Source: Avimicrobium caecorum (GTDB lineage: Bacteria > Bacillota > Clostridia > Oscillospirales > Ruminococcaceae). Taken from it: a stretch of DNA of 31,805 nt. Shown piece by piece: positions 1 to 8,093 of the stretch. The stretch's first letter is position 1; each line of letters begins with the position of its first letter. A program made the translations under genes and the position numbers. The notes under the pieces are model-generated. The model searched no databases. It was not told where the DNA came from and saw only the letters and a list, made by a program, of their open reading frames with translations. The stretch covers positions 1 to 31,805 of the forward strand of contig CAJFNJ010000037.1 of NCBI GenBank assembly GCA_904394705.1. Reading direction: 5' to 3'.

Positions 1-72
1 AAATCTTCTACCGCTTTATCGGCAAAATCGAATGACACATCTTGAGATACCCAACAATATCTTTAACTAAGG
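1..72. other. AT-rich sequence abutting a truncated regulator gene
   Basis: These bases are clearly AT-rich compared with the following kilobases. In the frame of the downstream regulator they contain stops at 43-45 and 64-66. The regulator's recognisable protein sequence begins abruptly at about 73, so a junction lies near 70-72. One plus-strand frame stays open from 2 to 70 and would end in a TAA. The stretch may be the end of an insertion sequence or another mobile element that interrupted the gene. It is too short to identify. Confidence 0.4.
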
Positions 73-333
73 GAAACGGGTCAATCCTATCCCGATTTTC
101 AGAAACTGGTCCTGCTGAGCGATTACTTCAATATGCCCCTGGATGAACTGGTCAAAGGCATCGATGTCCAGGAGGTACGGGAAAAGAACCGCATGGACGA
201 GAAGATTTCCTCCATCTATTCGGACTTGGAAAGCGGAAAAGCTCTTCTCGAAAAGGTAATAAAAGGGTTGGCTGTCTTTGGTTGGTTCATCATTCTGATT
301 CTGCTGCTGGCTGCGATCCGGCTGATTTTCTGA
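70..333 (+). pseudogene. C-terminal remnant of an XRE-family HTH regulator with a membrane tail
   Basis: From base 73 the frame reads ETGQSYPDFQKLVLLSDYFN, followed by a DELVKGIDVQEVREKN segment. This is the typical end of a Cro/C1-type helix-turn-helix domain and the linker that follows it in Firmicutes regulators. The C-terminus has one hydrophobic segment, roughly the last 22 residues. The DNA-binding helices that should precede this are missing: upstream bases are AT-rich and contain stops in frame. The ATG at 133 has no convincing ribosome binding site and would give a 66-residue tail without the DNA-binding domain. A terminator follows the stop codon. I read it as a 5'-truncated regulator rather than a working small gene. 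The family assignment is fairly sure; the cause of truncation is inferred. Confidence 0.6.
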
Positions 334-357
334 ACCCCTTCACCCGCTGCCCTGATT

Positions 358-391
358 CCCTGCCCTTCCTGCGGCGGGGATTTTCTTTTTT
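358..391 (+). terminator. Rho-independent terminator after the XRE remnant
   Basis: A stem CCCTGCC / GGCGGGG (one G-T wobble, 8-base loop) is followed by a T-rich run at 380-391. It lies 25 bases after the stop of the regulator remnant and just before the promoter of the acetyltransferase gene. Confidence 0.6.
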
Positions 392-400
392 ACGGCTTTG

Positions 401-409
401 TGCTAAAAT
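401..409 (+). promoter_or_regulatory. Extended -10 promoter for the GNAT gene
   Basis: TGCTAAAAT is an extended -10 element. The matching -35 position (about 381-386) is only T-rich, so the call rests on the extended -10. It would give a leader of about 30 bases before the ATG at 446. A second AT-rich hexamer, TAATAT, lies just downstream and cannot be excluded. Confidence 0.4.
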
Positions 410-445
410 GACTAATATACAGAACTGTACAAGGAGGCCTCCGCC

Positions 446-1006
446 ATGCGCCATACCGGAACGATAACCCTGGAAACTCCCCGGCTGATCCTGCGCCGCT
501 TTGCCGCTGGCGACGCCGCTGCCATGTACCGGAACTGGGCTTCAGACCCGGAGGTCACCCGGTTTCTCACCTGGCCGCCGCATGAGAGCCTGGCAGTCAG
601 TGAACAGGTCCTTGCGGACTGGATTCACGGTTACGATAATCCCCGGCAGTACCAGTGGGCCATTGTTCCCCGCTGCGTCGGGGAACCCATCGGCTCCATC
701 AGCATTGTAAAGATCAATGATGACATCGATGAGATCCAGATGGGCTACTGCATCGGACAGAAATGGTGGCACCAGGGCTATACTTCTGAAGCCCTGGAGG
801 CAGTGATCCGCTTTGCCTTCACCGAGCTGGGCGCCAATCGGGTGGCAGCAATCCACAATGTGCTCAACCCCCACAGCGGCGGCGTAATGCAGAAGTGCGG
901 CATGCAGAAGGAAGGCGTGCTCCGGCAGGGCTACCGGGACAACCAGGGGCTGGGGAACTACTGTCTCCTGGCGATCCTGCGCTCGGATTGGGAGAGCCAG
1001 CAATAA
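446..1006 (+). CDS. GNAT-family N-acetyltransferase (RimJ/RimL type)
   Basis: This 186-residue protein matches the RimJ/RimL acetyltransferase family, which uses acetyl-CoA to modify N-terminal or other amino groups of proteins or small molecules. The opening TITLETPRLILRRF is the classic first strand of the family. A WHQGYTSEALEAVIRFAF segment in the middle is the acetyl-CoA pyrophosphate-binding loop and its helix, and an N-x-x-S-x-x-V-M-x-K-C-G-M segment follows as usual. The start is fixed by AAGGAGG at 431-437, eight bases before the ATG. It lies 21 bases upstream of recG and may be cotranscribed with it. The substrate cannot be told from sequence; members of this family also acetylate antibiotics, but nothing here indicates that. 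Confidence 0.88.
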   Translation: MRHTGTITLETPRLILRRFAAGDAAAMYRNWASDPEVTRFLTWPPHESLAVSEQVLADWIHGYDNPRQYQWAIVPRCVGEPIGSISIVKINDDIDEIQMGYCIGQKWWHQGYTSEALEAVIRFAFTELGANRVAAIHNVLNPHSGGVMQKCGMQKEGVLRQGYRDNQGLGNYCLLAILRSDWESQQ

Positions 1007-1027
1007 AAAGAAAGGGGGTGACCCGCC

Positions 1028-3076
1028 TTGGCGGTCAGTTTTGATACAGAAATCCAGTTTCTCAAGGGGATCGGCGAAAAGCGCGCTGCCCTGCTGCACA
1101 AGCTGGGCATCGACACGGTCGGCGATCTGCTGAACCACTATCCCCGGGATTACATCGACCTGACGGAGCCGGTTTCCGCCCTCAGTGCCGACCCCACAAT
1201 GCCGTGCGCGGTCCGGGCCATGGTGCTCTCCAAATCCGGAGAACAGCATATCCGCAAAGGCCTTTCGGTCTTTAAGGTACGGGCGGTGGACCCGGACGGC
1301 ACTGAATTGCTGCTCACCTTCTTCAACTCCAAATTCACAGTGGACAAGCTGCAGGTGGATGAGGAATATGTCTTCTATGGCAAGGTGTCCGGCTCCCTGC
1401 TGCGGCGAGAAATGAACACCCCGCTGATCTTCACCCTGACCGAAGCCCGGCAGCTGATCCCGGTCTATCCCCAGACTGCCGGCATCAACTCCCGGTTCCT
1501 GGCTGCCGAAGTGCGGCTGGCCCTCTCCGGGCTGCTGGAAACGCTCGAGGAGACCATTCCCGCCGACATCAAGGTGCAGAATCAGCTCTGTCACCTGCAA
1601 TATGCCATTGAAAATATCCATTTCCCCGCCAGCCGGCATGATATGCTCATTGCCCGGCGCCGGCTCATCTTCGAGGAGCTCTTTACCCTTTCGCTGGCTC
1701 TCTCGGCGGTGCGCACCGCCCGGGACACCCCGGCTCCGGTCGCCATGCAGCCGGTGGAGATCGAGGATTTCCTGGGCTCCCTTCCCTTTGCTCTGACCGA
1801 AGCTCAGCTCCGGTCGGTGCGGGAGATCTGCGGCGATCTCGCCGGCAGTACCCCTATGAACCGCCTGCTCCAGGGCGATGTGGGCTCGGGCAAGACGGTG
1901 GTTGCCGCCTGCGCCTGCGTGTTTGCGGCCCGGAACCACACCCAGTCTGCCCTGATGGCACCCACCGAGATCCTCGCCGCCCAGCACTGGGAAACCATGC
2001 AGAAATTCCTCGCCCCCATCGGGCTGCGGGTGGAGCTGCTCACCGGTTCCACCAAGGCCTCGGAGAAAAAACGCATCCGGGCCGCTCTGGCTGCGGGTGA
2101 GGTGGATCTGGTGGTGGGCACCCATGCGCTCATCTCCTCCGGAATCGAATTCTCCCGGCTGGGACTGGTCATCACCGATGAACAGCACCGGTTCGGCGTG
2201 GGGCAGCGCATCGCTCTGGGCCAGAAGGGACAGAGCCCTCATACGCTGGTCATGTCCGCCACCCCCATTCCCCGGACGCTGGCTTTGATGATCTATGGCG
2301 ACCTGGACATCTCGGTCATCGACACCATGCCGGTGGGCCGACTGCCGGTCAAGACCTACGCCATCGACAGCGCCAAACGGCAGCGGGCCTATGGCTACAT
2401 CAAGCAGCATCTGGACCAGGGATACCAGGGATATATCATCTGTCCGCTGGTGGAGCCCGGCGAGGTGGATCTGGGGCTGGTGCCCGCTTCAGAATACGCC
2501 GAGAACCTGCAGAAGCATGACTTTGCGGACTATCGGGTGGGGCTGCTCCACGGCAAGATGAAAGCCGCCGAAAAGGACGAAGTCATGCGGAAGTTCAAGG
2601 ATGGGGAAATCGACCTGCTGGTCGCCACAACGGTGGTGGAAGTGGGTGTGGATGTCCCCAATGCCGTTATCATGCTCATCGAGAACGCCGAGCGCTTCGG
2701 CCTGAGTCAGCTGCATCAGCTCCGGGGCCGGGTGGGACGCGGCAAGGTGCAGTCCACCTGCATTCTGCTCTCAGACAGCAAAAGCCAGGACGCCCAGATC
2801 CGGCTGCGCACCATGTGCCGCACCAACAGCGGCTTTGAAGTGGCAGAACAGGACCTCAAACTCCGGGGCCCCGGCGACTTCTTCGGGCAGCGCCAGCATG
2901 GTCTGCCCCAGTTTGCCATCGCCGACCTGGCTAACGATGTAGAGCTGCTCTCGGCTGCCCGGAAGGCGGCAGATCAGCTGCTCAAAGCCGATCCGGGACT
3001 CACCGACCCGACCCATCGTGCCATCCGCCGGAAAGTAGACAAAATGCTCGCGGAGATCGGGGACCGCCCCAACTGA
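1028..3076 (+). CDS. recG: ATP-dependent DNA helicase RecG
   Basis: This 682-residue protein is full length for RecG, the branch-migrating helicase that remodels stalled replication forks and Holliday junctions. The N-terminal wedge region opens with FLKGIGEKRAALLHKLGI, a helix-hairpin-helix-like segment. Helicase motifs follow in order: Walker A GDVGSGKT near residue 283, the DEQH box (ITDEQHRFG) near 383, SATPIPRTL shortly after, TTVVEVGVDVPNA, and the QLRGRVGRG motif VI near 565. The C-terminal KLRGPGDFFGQRQHGLP segment is the RecG TRG-like signature. The start is a TTG at 1028 preceded by an AAAGGGGGTG ribosome binding site; no better ATG lies near the N-terminal motif. The next gene begins 28 bases after the stop. 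Confidence 0.97.
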   Translation: MAVSFDTEIQFLKGIGEKRAALLHKLGIDTVGDLLNHYPRDYIDLTEPVSALSADPTMPCAVRAMVLSKSGEQHIRKGLSVFKVRAVDPDGTELLLTFFNSKFTVDKLQVDEEYVFYGKVSGSLLRREMNTPLIFTLTEARQLIPVYPQTAGINSRFLAAEVRLALSGLLETLEETIPADIKVQNQLCHLQYAIENIHFPASRHDMLIARRRLIFEELFTLSLALSAVRTARDTPAPVAMQPVEIEDFLGSLPFALTEAQLRSVREICGDLAGSTPMNRLLQGDVGSGKTVVAACACVFAARNHTQSALMAPTEILAAQHWETMQKFLAPIGLRVELLTGSTKASEKKRIRAALAAGEVDLVVGTHALISSGIEFSRLGLVITDEQHRFGVGQRIALGQKGQSPHTLVMSATPIPRTLALMIYGDLDISVIDTMPVGRLPVKTYAIDSAKRQRAYGYIKQHLDQGYQGYIICPLVEPGEVDLGLVPASEYAENLQKHDFADYRVGLLHGKMKAAEKDEVMRKFKDGEIDLLVATTVVEVGVDVPNAVIMLIENAERFGLSQLHQLRGRVGRGKVQSTCILLSDSKSQDAQIRLRTMCRTNSGFEVAEQDLKLRGPGDFFGQRQHGLPQFAIADLANDVELLSAARKAADQLLKADPGLTDPTHRAIRRKVDKMLAEIGDRPN

Positions 3077-3104
3077 TCCGCAATACAGACAGGAGGAATT
3101 CGAT

Positions 3105-3596
3105 ATGAAAACTGTGATCGTTTACAGCAGTGCCACCGGCAATACCGCCCGGCTTGCCCAGGAACTGTCCGCTCAGCTGAACCTGCCCGCCATGCCCCTG
3201 GCAGAAGCGGAGGGCTGGCAGGATGCCGACCGGATTCTGGCGGGATTCTGGACCGACAAGGGCAGCTGCGATGAGAAAATGGCAGCCTTCCTGTCTGGTC
3301 TGGGCAAGAAGGAAATCGCTCTGTTCGGCACAGCGGGATTCGGCAAGGAGGGCACCTATTTTGAAGCGATCCTGGGTCGGGTAAAGGAACACCTGCCTGC
3401 GGACTGCCGGTATCTGGGCGGGTTCATGTGCCCGGGCAAGATGGGAATGGGCATCCGCCGCCGGTATGAGGCCATGCTGGAGGCCAATCCCGAGGACAGC
3501 CGGGCAAAAATACTGCTGGAAAACTTCGATGCTGTCCTGGACCGTCCGAATGATCAGGATCTGGAAGCACTGACAAACTGGGCCAGAAGCCTTTGA
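3105..3596 (+). CDS. Flavodoxin-fold protein, BilS-like
   Basis: A 163-residue cytoplasmic flavodoxin-like protein. VIVYSSATGNTARLAQEL is the N-terminal FMN phosphate-binding loop. A GFWTDKGSCDEKMAAFL segment, then LFGTAGFG and a GFMCPGKMGMG stretch, match the flavodoxin subfamily named BilS after its linkage to bilirubin reductase. No bilirubin reductase gene is present here, so a role in bile-pigment reduction is not supported by context. It most likely binds FMN and carries electrons for an unknown partner. The start has AGGAGG ten bases upstream of the ATG. It sits between recG and a metallo-beta-lactamase-fold gene with short gaps of 28 and 34 bases, consistent with one transcript. The fold is secure; the subfamily is from memory of the motifs. 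Confidence 0.8.
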   Translation: MKTVIVYSSATGNTARLAQELSAQLNLPAMPLAEAEGWQDADRILAGFWTDKGSCDEKMAAFLSGLGKKEIALFGTAGFGKEGTYFEAILGRVKEHLPADCRYLGGFMCPGKMGMGIRRRYEAMLEANPEDSRAKILLENFDAVLDRPNDQDLEALTNWARSL

Positions 3597-3630
3597 TACC
3601 CCAATAAACCGATGAAGGGAGAATAAAACT

Positions 3631-4221
3631 ATGGCAAAACTGCTGTATCAGGGACACGGAAGCTACCGCATCACCGCAGACGACGGACGGGTTCTCTATG
3701 TGGACCCCTATGCCGGTGAGGGTTATGACAAGCCGGCGGACATCGTCCTCATCACCCATGAGCACTACGACCACAACAAGCTGGAGCTGCTCACCATGAA
3801 GCCAAGCACCATCCTGCACCGTTCAGGAGATATGCTGGTGAACGGTGAGTACCGCACAGTGGAGATGGACGGCATCACAGTCACAGCCGTTCCCGCCTGC
3901 AACAAGAACCACCCCATCTCCGAGTGCGTGGGATACCTGATCCGGGTGGACGGCGTGCTGATCTATGCCTCCGGCGATACCTCCCGCACCGACTATATGG
4001 CATCCATGGCGGAGCTGGGAATCGACTATGCCCTGCTCCCCACCGACGGTTTCTACAATATGGGGCTGGAGGAGGCCATGGAATGCGCTGACCTGATCGG
4101 AGCCAAGCACACCATTCCCATCCACATGAAGCCGGGCGATCTCTACGATGATGACAAGGCTAAAGCCTTTACAGTAAAGTCCGCTCTGCTGGTACGCCCC
4201 GGTGAGGAGATCTCCCTCTGA
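3631..4221 (+). CDS. MBL-fold metal-dependent hydrolase (UlaG/Beta-lactamase_2 type)
   Basis: A 196-residue single-domain metallo-beta-lactamase-fold protein. It shows the dinuclear metal-binding motif THEHYDHNKL near residues 47-56, a later YASGDTSRTDYM segment supplying the bridging aspartate, and a PIHMKPGD histidine near the C-terminus. The opening YQGHGSYRITADDGRVLYVDPY is typical of the UlaG-like/UPF0173 branch, whose known members hydrolyse lactones or unknown substrates. There is no signal peptide. A GAAGGGAGAA ribosome binding site precedes the ATG. It is the last gene of the plus-strand run that includes recG, and a strong hairpin terminator follows 50 bases after its stop. The substrate is unknown. 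Confidence 0.85.
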   Translation: MAKLLYQGHGSYRITADDGRVLYVDPYAGEGYDKPADIVLITHEHYDHNKLELLTMKPSTILHRSGDMLVNGEYRTVEMDGITVTAVPACNKNHPISECVGYLIRVDGVLIYASGDTSRTDYMASMAELGIDYALLPTDGFYNMGLEEAMECADLIGAKHTIPIHMKPGDLYDDDKAKAFTVKSALLVRPGEEISL

Positions 4222-4272
4222 TTTTGCCAATGGAATTGGGTGGAAATTTTACGTAGATTATACACAATATAC

Positions 4273-4319
4273 AAACGCAAGTGCTTGACAATGGTAAAAT
4301 TGCACTTGCGTTTTTCTTT
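4273..4319 (+). terminator. Rho-independent terminator after the MBL-fold gene
   Basis: A perfect 12-base stem (AAACGCAAGTGC at 4273-4284, GCACTTGCGTTT at 4302-4313) encloses a 17-base loop and runs into a T-rich tract. The downstream arm overlaps the -35 region of the next gene's promoter. Confidence 0.85.
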
Positions 4320-4333
4320 TTCAGGAGTATAAT
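4306..4333 (+). promoter_or_regulatory. Promoter of the MATE exporter gene
   Basis: TTGCGT at 4306-4311 and TATAAT at 4328-4333 are separated by 16 bases. The -35 hexamer lies inside the 3' arm of the preceding terminator, so terminator and promoter share bases. The leader to the ATG at 4388 would be about 48 bases. Confidence 0.6.
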
Positions 4334-4387
4334 ATAGTTTGTTATAAAAATGGTTACACTTTCTACATTTTTCGAGGAGGGAACTAT

Positions 4388-5758
4388 ATGACCGAACAGA
4401 CCCAGGCTCTGGATCGTTCCAATCTCTTGTTCAGCCGTGATGCCCTGATCCGCCTGATTGTACCGCTGATCATCGAACAGCTCCTGCTGATGACCGTTGG
4501 TATGGCTGATACCGTCATGGTTACCACCGCCGGCGAAGCTACTGTTTCCGGCGTTTCCCTGGTGGACAACATCAATACCCTGATTATCCAGATCTTCTCG
4601 GCTCTCTCCACCGGCGGCGCCGTTGTAGTAGCACAGTATCTGGGCCGCCAGGAAACCCACAGCGCCAAGACCGCTGCCAAACAGCTCCTCTATGCCATGA
4701 CCGGCATTTCGGTGGTGCTGATGATCCTGGCTCTGATCTTCCGTCAGCATATTCTCTCCCTTATCTTCGGTCAGGTAGAGCCCGCTGTCATGGACAGCGC
4801 CCTTGTCTATTTCCTGCTCACCGCTGCGGCCTACCCCTTCATGGGCATCTATAATGCCGGCGCTGCTCTGTTCCGCGCCATGGGCAACAGCAAGGTTTCG
4901 ATGATCAACTCCTTTATCATCAACGTCATCAATATCCTCGTCAATGCCATCCTCATCTTCGGATTCGGCATGGGCGCTGCCGGTGCGGGTATCGGTACCC
5001 TGGTTTCCCGTATTGCCGCCGCTGTCATCATCATGGTGATGCTCCGGCACCCCGGTCTCATCGTTCAGGTGGACGACATCTTCCACTTCGAATTCAATGG
5101 CAGCATGATCCGCCGGATTCTGTTCATCGGTATCCCCACCGGTATGGAAAATGGTATGTTCCAGGCCGGTAAGCTCATGGTGCTCAACCTCATCACCACC
5201 TTCGGCACCTCCGCTGTGGCTGCCAACGCCATTGCCAACAGCATCAGCGGCGTTATCAATGTACCCGGCTCCGCCATGGGTCTTGCCATTATCACCGTCA
5301 TCGGACGCTGCATCGGCGCCGGCGATACCCGTCAGGCAGTCCACTATACCAAACTGCTGGTGGGCTGCAGCTACCTGAGCATGCTCATCATGGGCAGCGC
5401 GCTCTTCTTCTCCGCCGACTTCCTGGTAACGCTCTTCAACCTCAGCCCCGAAGCCATGGCAATGGCCTCCCAGGTGCTCAAGTTCTGTGCCATCGCCAAC
5501 ATGCTGTTCTGGCCCATGGCCTTTACCCTGCCCAACTCCCTGCGTGCTGCCGGTGACGCTGTCTTTACCATGGTGGTTTCCCTGACTACCATGTTTGTCT
5601 GCCGTGTGGCACTCAGCTATGTGTTTGCCTGCTCCTGGGGCCTCGGACTCGGCATGCTGGGCGTCTGGCTTGCCATGTTCTGTGACTGGATCGTCCGTGC
5701 GGTCTGCTTCCTGTGGCGCTACTGGCGCGGCAGCTGGAAGAAGATCCACGTCATCTGA
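4388..5758 (+). CDS. MATE family multidrug/toxin efflux transporter
   Basis: A 456-residue polytopic membrane protein of normal MATE length. It begins with a short cytoplasmic stretch, then PLIIEQLLLMTVGMADTVMV, the first membrane helix with its conserved acidic residue. About twelve hydrophobic segments follow as two homologous halves; the second half starts around the GIPTGMENGMFQAGKLMVL segment. MATE proteins export cationic drugs, metabolites or toxins in exchange for Na+ or H+; the substrate here is unknown. CGAGGAGGGAAC precedes the ATG at good spacing. The gene is monocistronic: it has its own promoter (4306-4333) and a strong terminator (5791-5829), with a convergent amidohydrolase gene beyond. 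Confidence 0.93.
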   Translation: MTEQTQALDRSNLLFSRDALIRLIVPLIIEQLLLMTVGMADTVMVTTAGEATVSGVSLVDNINTLIIQIFSALSTGGAVVVAQYLGRQETHSAKTAAKQLLYAMTGISVVLMILALIFRQHILSLIFGQVEPAVMDSALVYFLLTAAAYPFMGIYNAGAALFRAMGNSKVSMINSFIINVINILVNAILIFGFGMGAAGAGIGTLVSRIAAAVIIMVMLRHPGLIVQVDDIFHFEFNGSMIRRILFIGIPTGMENGMFQAGKLMVLNLITTFGTSAVAANAIANSISGVINVPGSAMGLAIITVIGRCIGAGDTRQAVHYTKLLVGCSYLSMLIMGSALFFSADFLVTLFNLSPEAMAMASQVLKFCAIANMLFWPMAFTLPNSLRAAGDAVFTMVVSLTTMFVCRVALSYVFACSWGLGLGMLGVWLAMFCDWIVRAVCFLWRYWRGSWKKIHVI

Positions 5759-5790
5759 TCCCCTTCCCCACAATCCATCCGCAATACGCA

Positions 5791-5829
5791 AACAGCCCGA
5801 AGCTGCATGTGAGCTTCGGGCTGTTTTTA
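5791..5829 (+). terminator. Rho-independent terminator after the MATE gene
   Basis: A perfect 14-base stem (AACAGCCCGAAGCT and its complement, 7-base loop) is followed by TTTTT. It lies between convergent genes and may also slow transcription arriving from the minus-strand amidohydrolase, although the T run on that side is short. Confidence 0.88.
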
Positions 5830-5856
5830 CATCATCGGAGGATCAGAAATACGGGA

Positions 5857-7293
5857 TTATACATGTTCCAGTTCGGGCTTGGCATCCATACCAACCGGGC
5901 AGATATACTTGCCGCCGGTGCTCTTAATGTACTCTTCCCGGGCTGCCTTGACGGCCTCGGGACGCTCAATGGTCAGGATGCAGGCCAGCGACAGGGCCTC
6001 GGCAACCGTTACCAGTGCCTTATGGGTAATGGAGGAGTTCACCTGTGCTGTTACATTCCAGGAGTGACCCGGTGTACCGTTGGCATAGGTGGCGACATTC
6101 ATCTGAGCTGTGGGAGCCGCATAGCTGGCGTCACCCACGTCAGTGGAGCCGAATCCATAGGCCGAGGTCTTCTTATAGGGACCAACTTCCTCAACCAGCG
6201 GAATGGTACGGTAGTCCTCCCAGTTCTCATAGTTATAGGAGAGCCGCTTGAGGGCTGCTTCGATCTCGCTGGGAGTGTAGAGGTCAAAGAACTTCTTTGC
6301 CAGCTCCCGGTCCGCATCGTCAAACTTCGGTCCGCCCACTGCTACCAGGGCTTCGGAGAGAATCTCACTGAGCACATCATTGGGCACATAGTCGCACATG
6401 CCGGCGCTGAAATAGATGTCCACTTCGGTACCGGTCATCAGGGCTGCACCGCGGGCAATATCCTTGACCCGCTCACCAATCTCCTTGACCTGGGTGATCT
6501 TGGGCGCACGGATAAAGTACTTGAGCTGGGCGTGATCCTGTACCACGTTGGGAGCCGCGCCGCCGACATCCTGATAAGCGTAATGGATGCGGGCCTCGGG
6601 GATCACATGCTCACGCAGGTAGTTGACACCCACGTTCATCAGTTCGCAGGCATCCAGGGCGCTGCGTCCCAGATGCGGCGATGCTGCCGCATGGCTGGTG
6701 CGTCCCTTGAAGGTGAAGAAAGCACACATATTTGCCAGGCTGCTGGTGCCCTGTACCATATTGCCTACACCCGGGTGCCAGGTATAGCAGGCATCCAGAT
6801 CGTCAAAGTAGCCGTCACGGGCCAGGAACATCTTACCCCAGCCGGCTTCCTCTGCCGGACAGCCATAGTACCGGATGGTACCGCTCAGGCCGTTCTTTTC
6901 CATGTAGTCCTTGGCGGCAACAGCGGCTGCCATAGCGCCAGCGCCCAGAGCGTTGTGTCCGCAGCCATGACCGGGACCGCCCTTGACGATTTCCTTGTGC
7001 TCCCAGCAGCCAGCTTCCTGGCTCAGGCTGGGAAGAGCATCGAATTCACCCAGGATACCGATGACTGGCTTGCCGCTGCCCCAGGTTCCGATAAACGCTG
7101 TGGGAATGCCATCCACGCCTTCCTGTACCTCAAAGCCCTCTTCCTTCAGAGCCTTGATGAGAATGGCAGCGGATTTGGTTTCGTGGAAGTACAGCTCCGG
7201 CACGGCCCATACTTCATCGCTGACTCTGGCGAACTTTTCACGCTTCGCCTCAACCAGTTCCCGGATCTGACGGACCTTGTTTTCCATATCCAT
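5857..7293 (-). CDS. M20D-type amidohydrolase (AbgB-like), operon with DUF5058
   Basis: A 478-residue zinc-dependent amidohydrolase of peptidase family M20, closest in motifs to AbgB, which cleaves p-aminobenzoyl-glutamate. Metal-binding motifs are GHGCGHN at residues 108-114 and CPAEEAG at 145-151, the latter with the catalytic glutamate pair. The dimerisation lid contains the SHAAASPHLGRSALDACELM stretch, also typical. There is no signal peptide, so it acts in the cytoplasm, probably on an acylated amino acid or dipeptide brought in by the neighbouring membrane proteins. Start: AAGGAGG lies seven bases before the ATG. It is the last gene of a minus-strand operon, 73 bases after the small membrane protein gene, with a small ACGGC/GCCGT hairpin at 7341-7355 in the gap. 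It is paralogous to the genes at 10866 and 12450. The substrate is inferred only loosely. Confidence 0.9.
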   Translation of the reverse strand: MDMENKVRQIRELVEAKREKFARVSDEVWAVPELYFHETKSAAILIKALKEEGFEVQEGVDGIPTAFIGTWGSGKPVIGILGEFDALPSLSQEAGCWEHKEIVKGGPGHGCGHNALGAGAMAAAVAAKDYMEKNGLSGTIRYYGCPAEEAGWGKMFLARDGYFDDLDACYTWHPGVGNMVQGTSSLANMCAFFTFKGRTSHAAASPHLGRSALDACELMNVGVNYLREHVIPEARIHYAYQDVGGAAPNVVQDHAQLKYFIRAPKITQVKEIGERVKDIARGAALMTGTEVDIYFSAGMCDYVPNDVLSEILSEALVAVGGPKFDDADRELAKKFFDLYTPSEIEAALKRLSYNYENWEDYRTIPLVEEVGPYKKTSAYGFGSTDVGDASYAAPTAQMNVATYANGTPGHSWNVTAQVNSSITHKALVTVAEALSLACILTIERPEAVKAAREEYIKSTGGKYICPVGMDAKPELEHV

Positions 7294-7366
7294 TGTCGTT
7301 CCTCCTTATTGATCTCTGTTCGATCTATATTCTGCTCTTTACGGCTTGATGCCGTCAAATTCCATC

Positions 7367-8077
7367 TCAGTCCTCTTTTTCCACCTTAACGATCCCCAGC
7401 TTGTACATGATGTAAGCCAGCAGGATGGTCAGCGGGATGGTCACGATCATGGTATAGCCTTCCTTACCCTTGATCGGCATCACCAGATAGTCAAAGGCGA
7501 TGATGCAGGCCATGGGAGCCAGCATGGTCAGGATACGGTTCTTGATGCGGTACTCACCCGACTTGCTGTTGGCAACATTGGTGACTACCATGCTTCCGAA
7601 CAGAGCCGGCAGCATATAGCTGGTGGCAACCTGAACGGTGGGGTTTTCCAGGATGGGCTGCAGCGGAACCAGCAGCACAACGCCGATGGCGATAACGATC
7701 ATGGTCACCATGGACGAAACGCTGACGGCAATGGCAGAAACGGTATCGCCCCGCTCAGTGCCCAGCGGAGAGTCGGTCATTTCCATGGCGTTGAGGGCGC
7801 AGGGGATCTTCATATTGCCCACGTTGCCGGTGATGAAGGTGATATAGCAGGCTGTGCCCAGCATAGGAGTGTAGCTGATTACCTCCGAAAGGGCTGTGGG
7901 CACATAGACAGCCAGCAGACCAATGGCGGTGGTGAACACTTCGCTGAAGGTGGGCATTACATCATAGATGAAGCATACAACTACGGGTATGCCGATCATG
8001 AACAGGATCGCAATGATGGTACCGATCCGGCCCAGACGATGGGCTCGGTTGAAATAGCTGTTTTTATCGTTTGTCAT
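7367..8077 (-). CDS. Polytopic membrane protein, partner of the DUF5058 protein
   Basis: A 236-residue hydrophobic protein with about six predicted membrane segments (for example IGTIIAILFMIGIPVVVCFI near the N-terminus and ILTMLAPMACIIAFDYLVMP near the C-terminus). I do not recognise a characterised family. The start is placed at the ATG at 8077, not at the frame's upstream start at 8101, because GGAGGAAG sits six bases before it and because this leaves 16 bases after the DUF5058 stop. It ends VKVEKED, a charged cytoplasmic tail. It lies between the DUF5058 gene and the amidohydrolase, which suggests the two membrane proteins form a two-subunit permease for the hydrolase substrate. The pairing is seen; the transport role is inferred. 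Confidence 0.78.
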   Translation of the reverse strand: MTNDKNSYFNRAHRLGRIGTIIAILFMIGIPVVVCFIYDVMPTFSEVFTTAIGLLAVYVPTALSEVISYTPMLGTACYITFITGNVGNMKIPCALNAMEMTDSPLGTERGDTVSAIAVSVSSMVTMIVIAIGVVLLVPLQPILENPTVQVATSYMLPALFGSMVVTNVANSKSGEYRIKNRILTMLAPMACIIAFDYLVMPIKGKEGYTMIVTIPLTILLAYIMYKLGIVKVEKED

Positions 8078-8093
8078 GGATTGCTTCCTCCCC

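Noticed and set aside
542..2410. 622-codon open frame on the minus strand across the acetyltransferase and recG genes
   Set aside because: It is antisense to two well-supported genes, has no family resemblance, is rich in H, G, Q and D as expected for a GC-rich shadow frame, and lacks a credible start.
3105..3596. Bilirubin-reduction locus based on the BilS-like flavodoxin
   Set aside because: No reductase or regulator of that pathway is encoded nearby.
4169..5791. 540-codon minus-strand frame opposite the MATE gene
   Set aside because: Low-complexity H/D/G/N-rich translation typical of the complement of membrane-protein codons. The MATE gene has promoter, ribosome binding site and terminator.
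5713..7389. 558-codon plus-strand frame opposite the amidohydrolase
   Set aside because: Shadow of a strongly supported M20 gene. It crosses the MATE terminator and has no family match.
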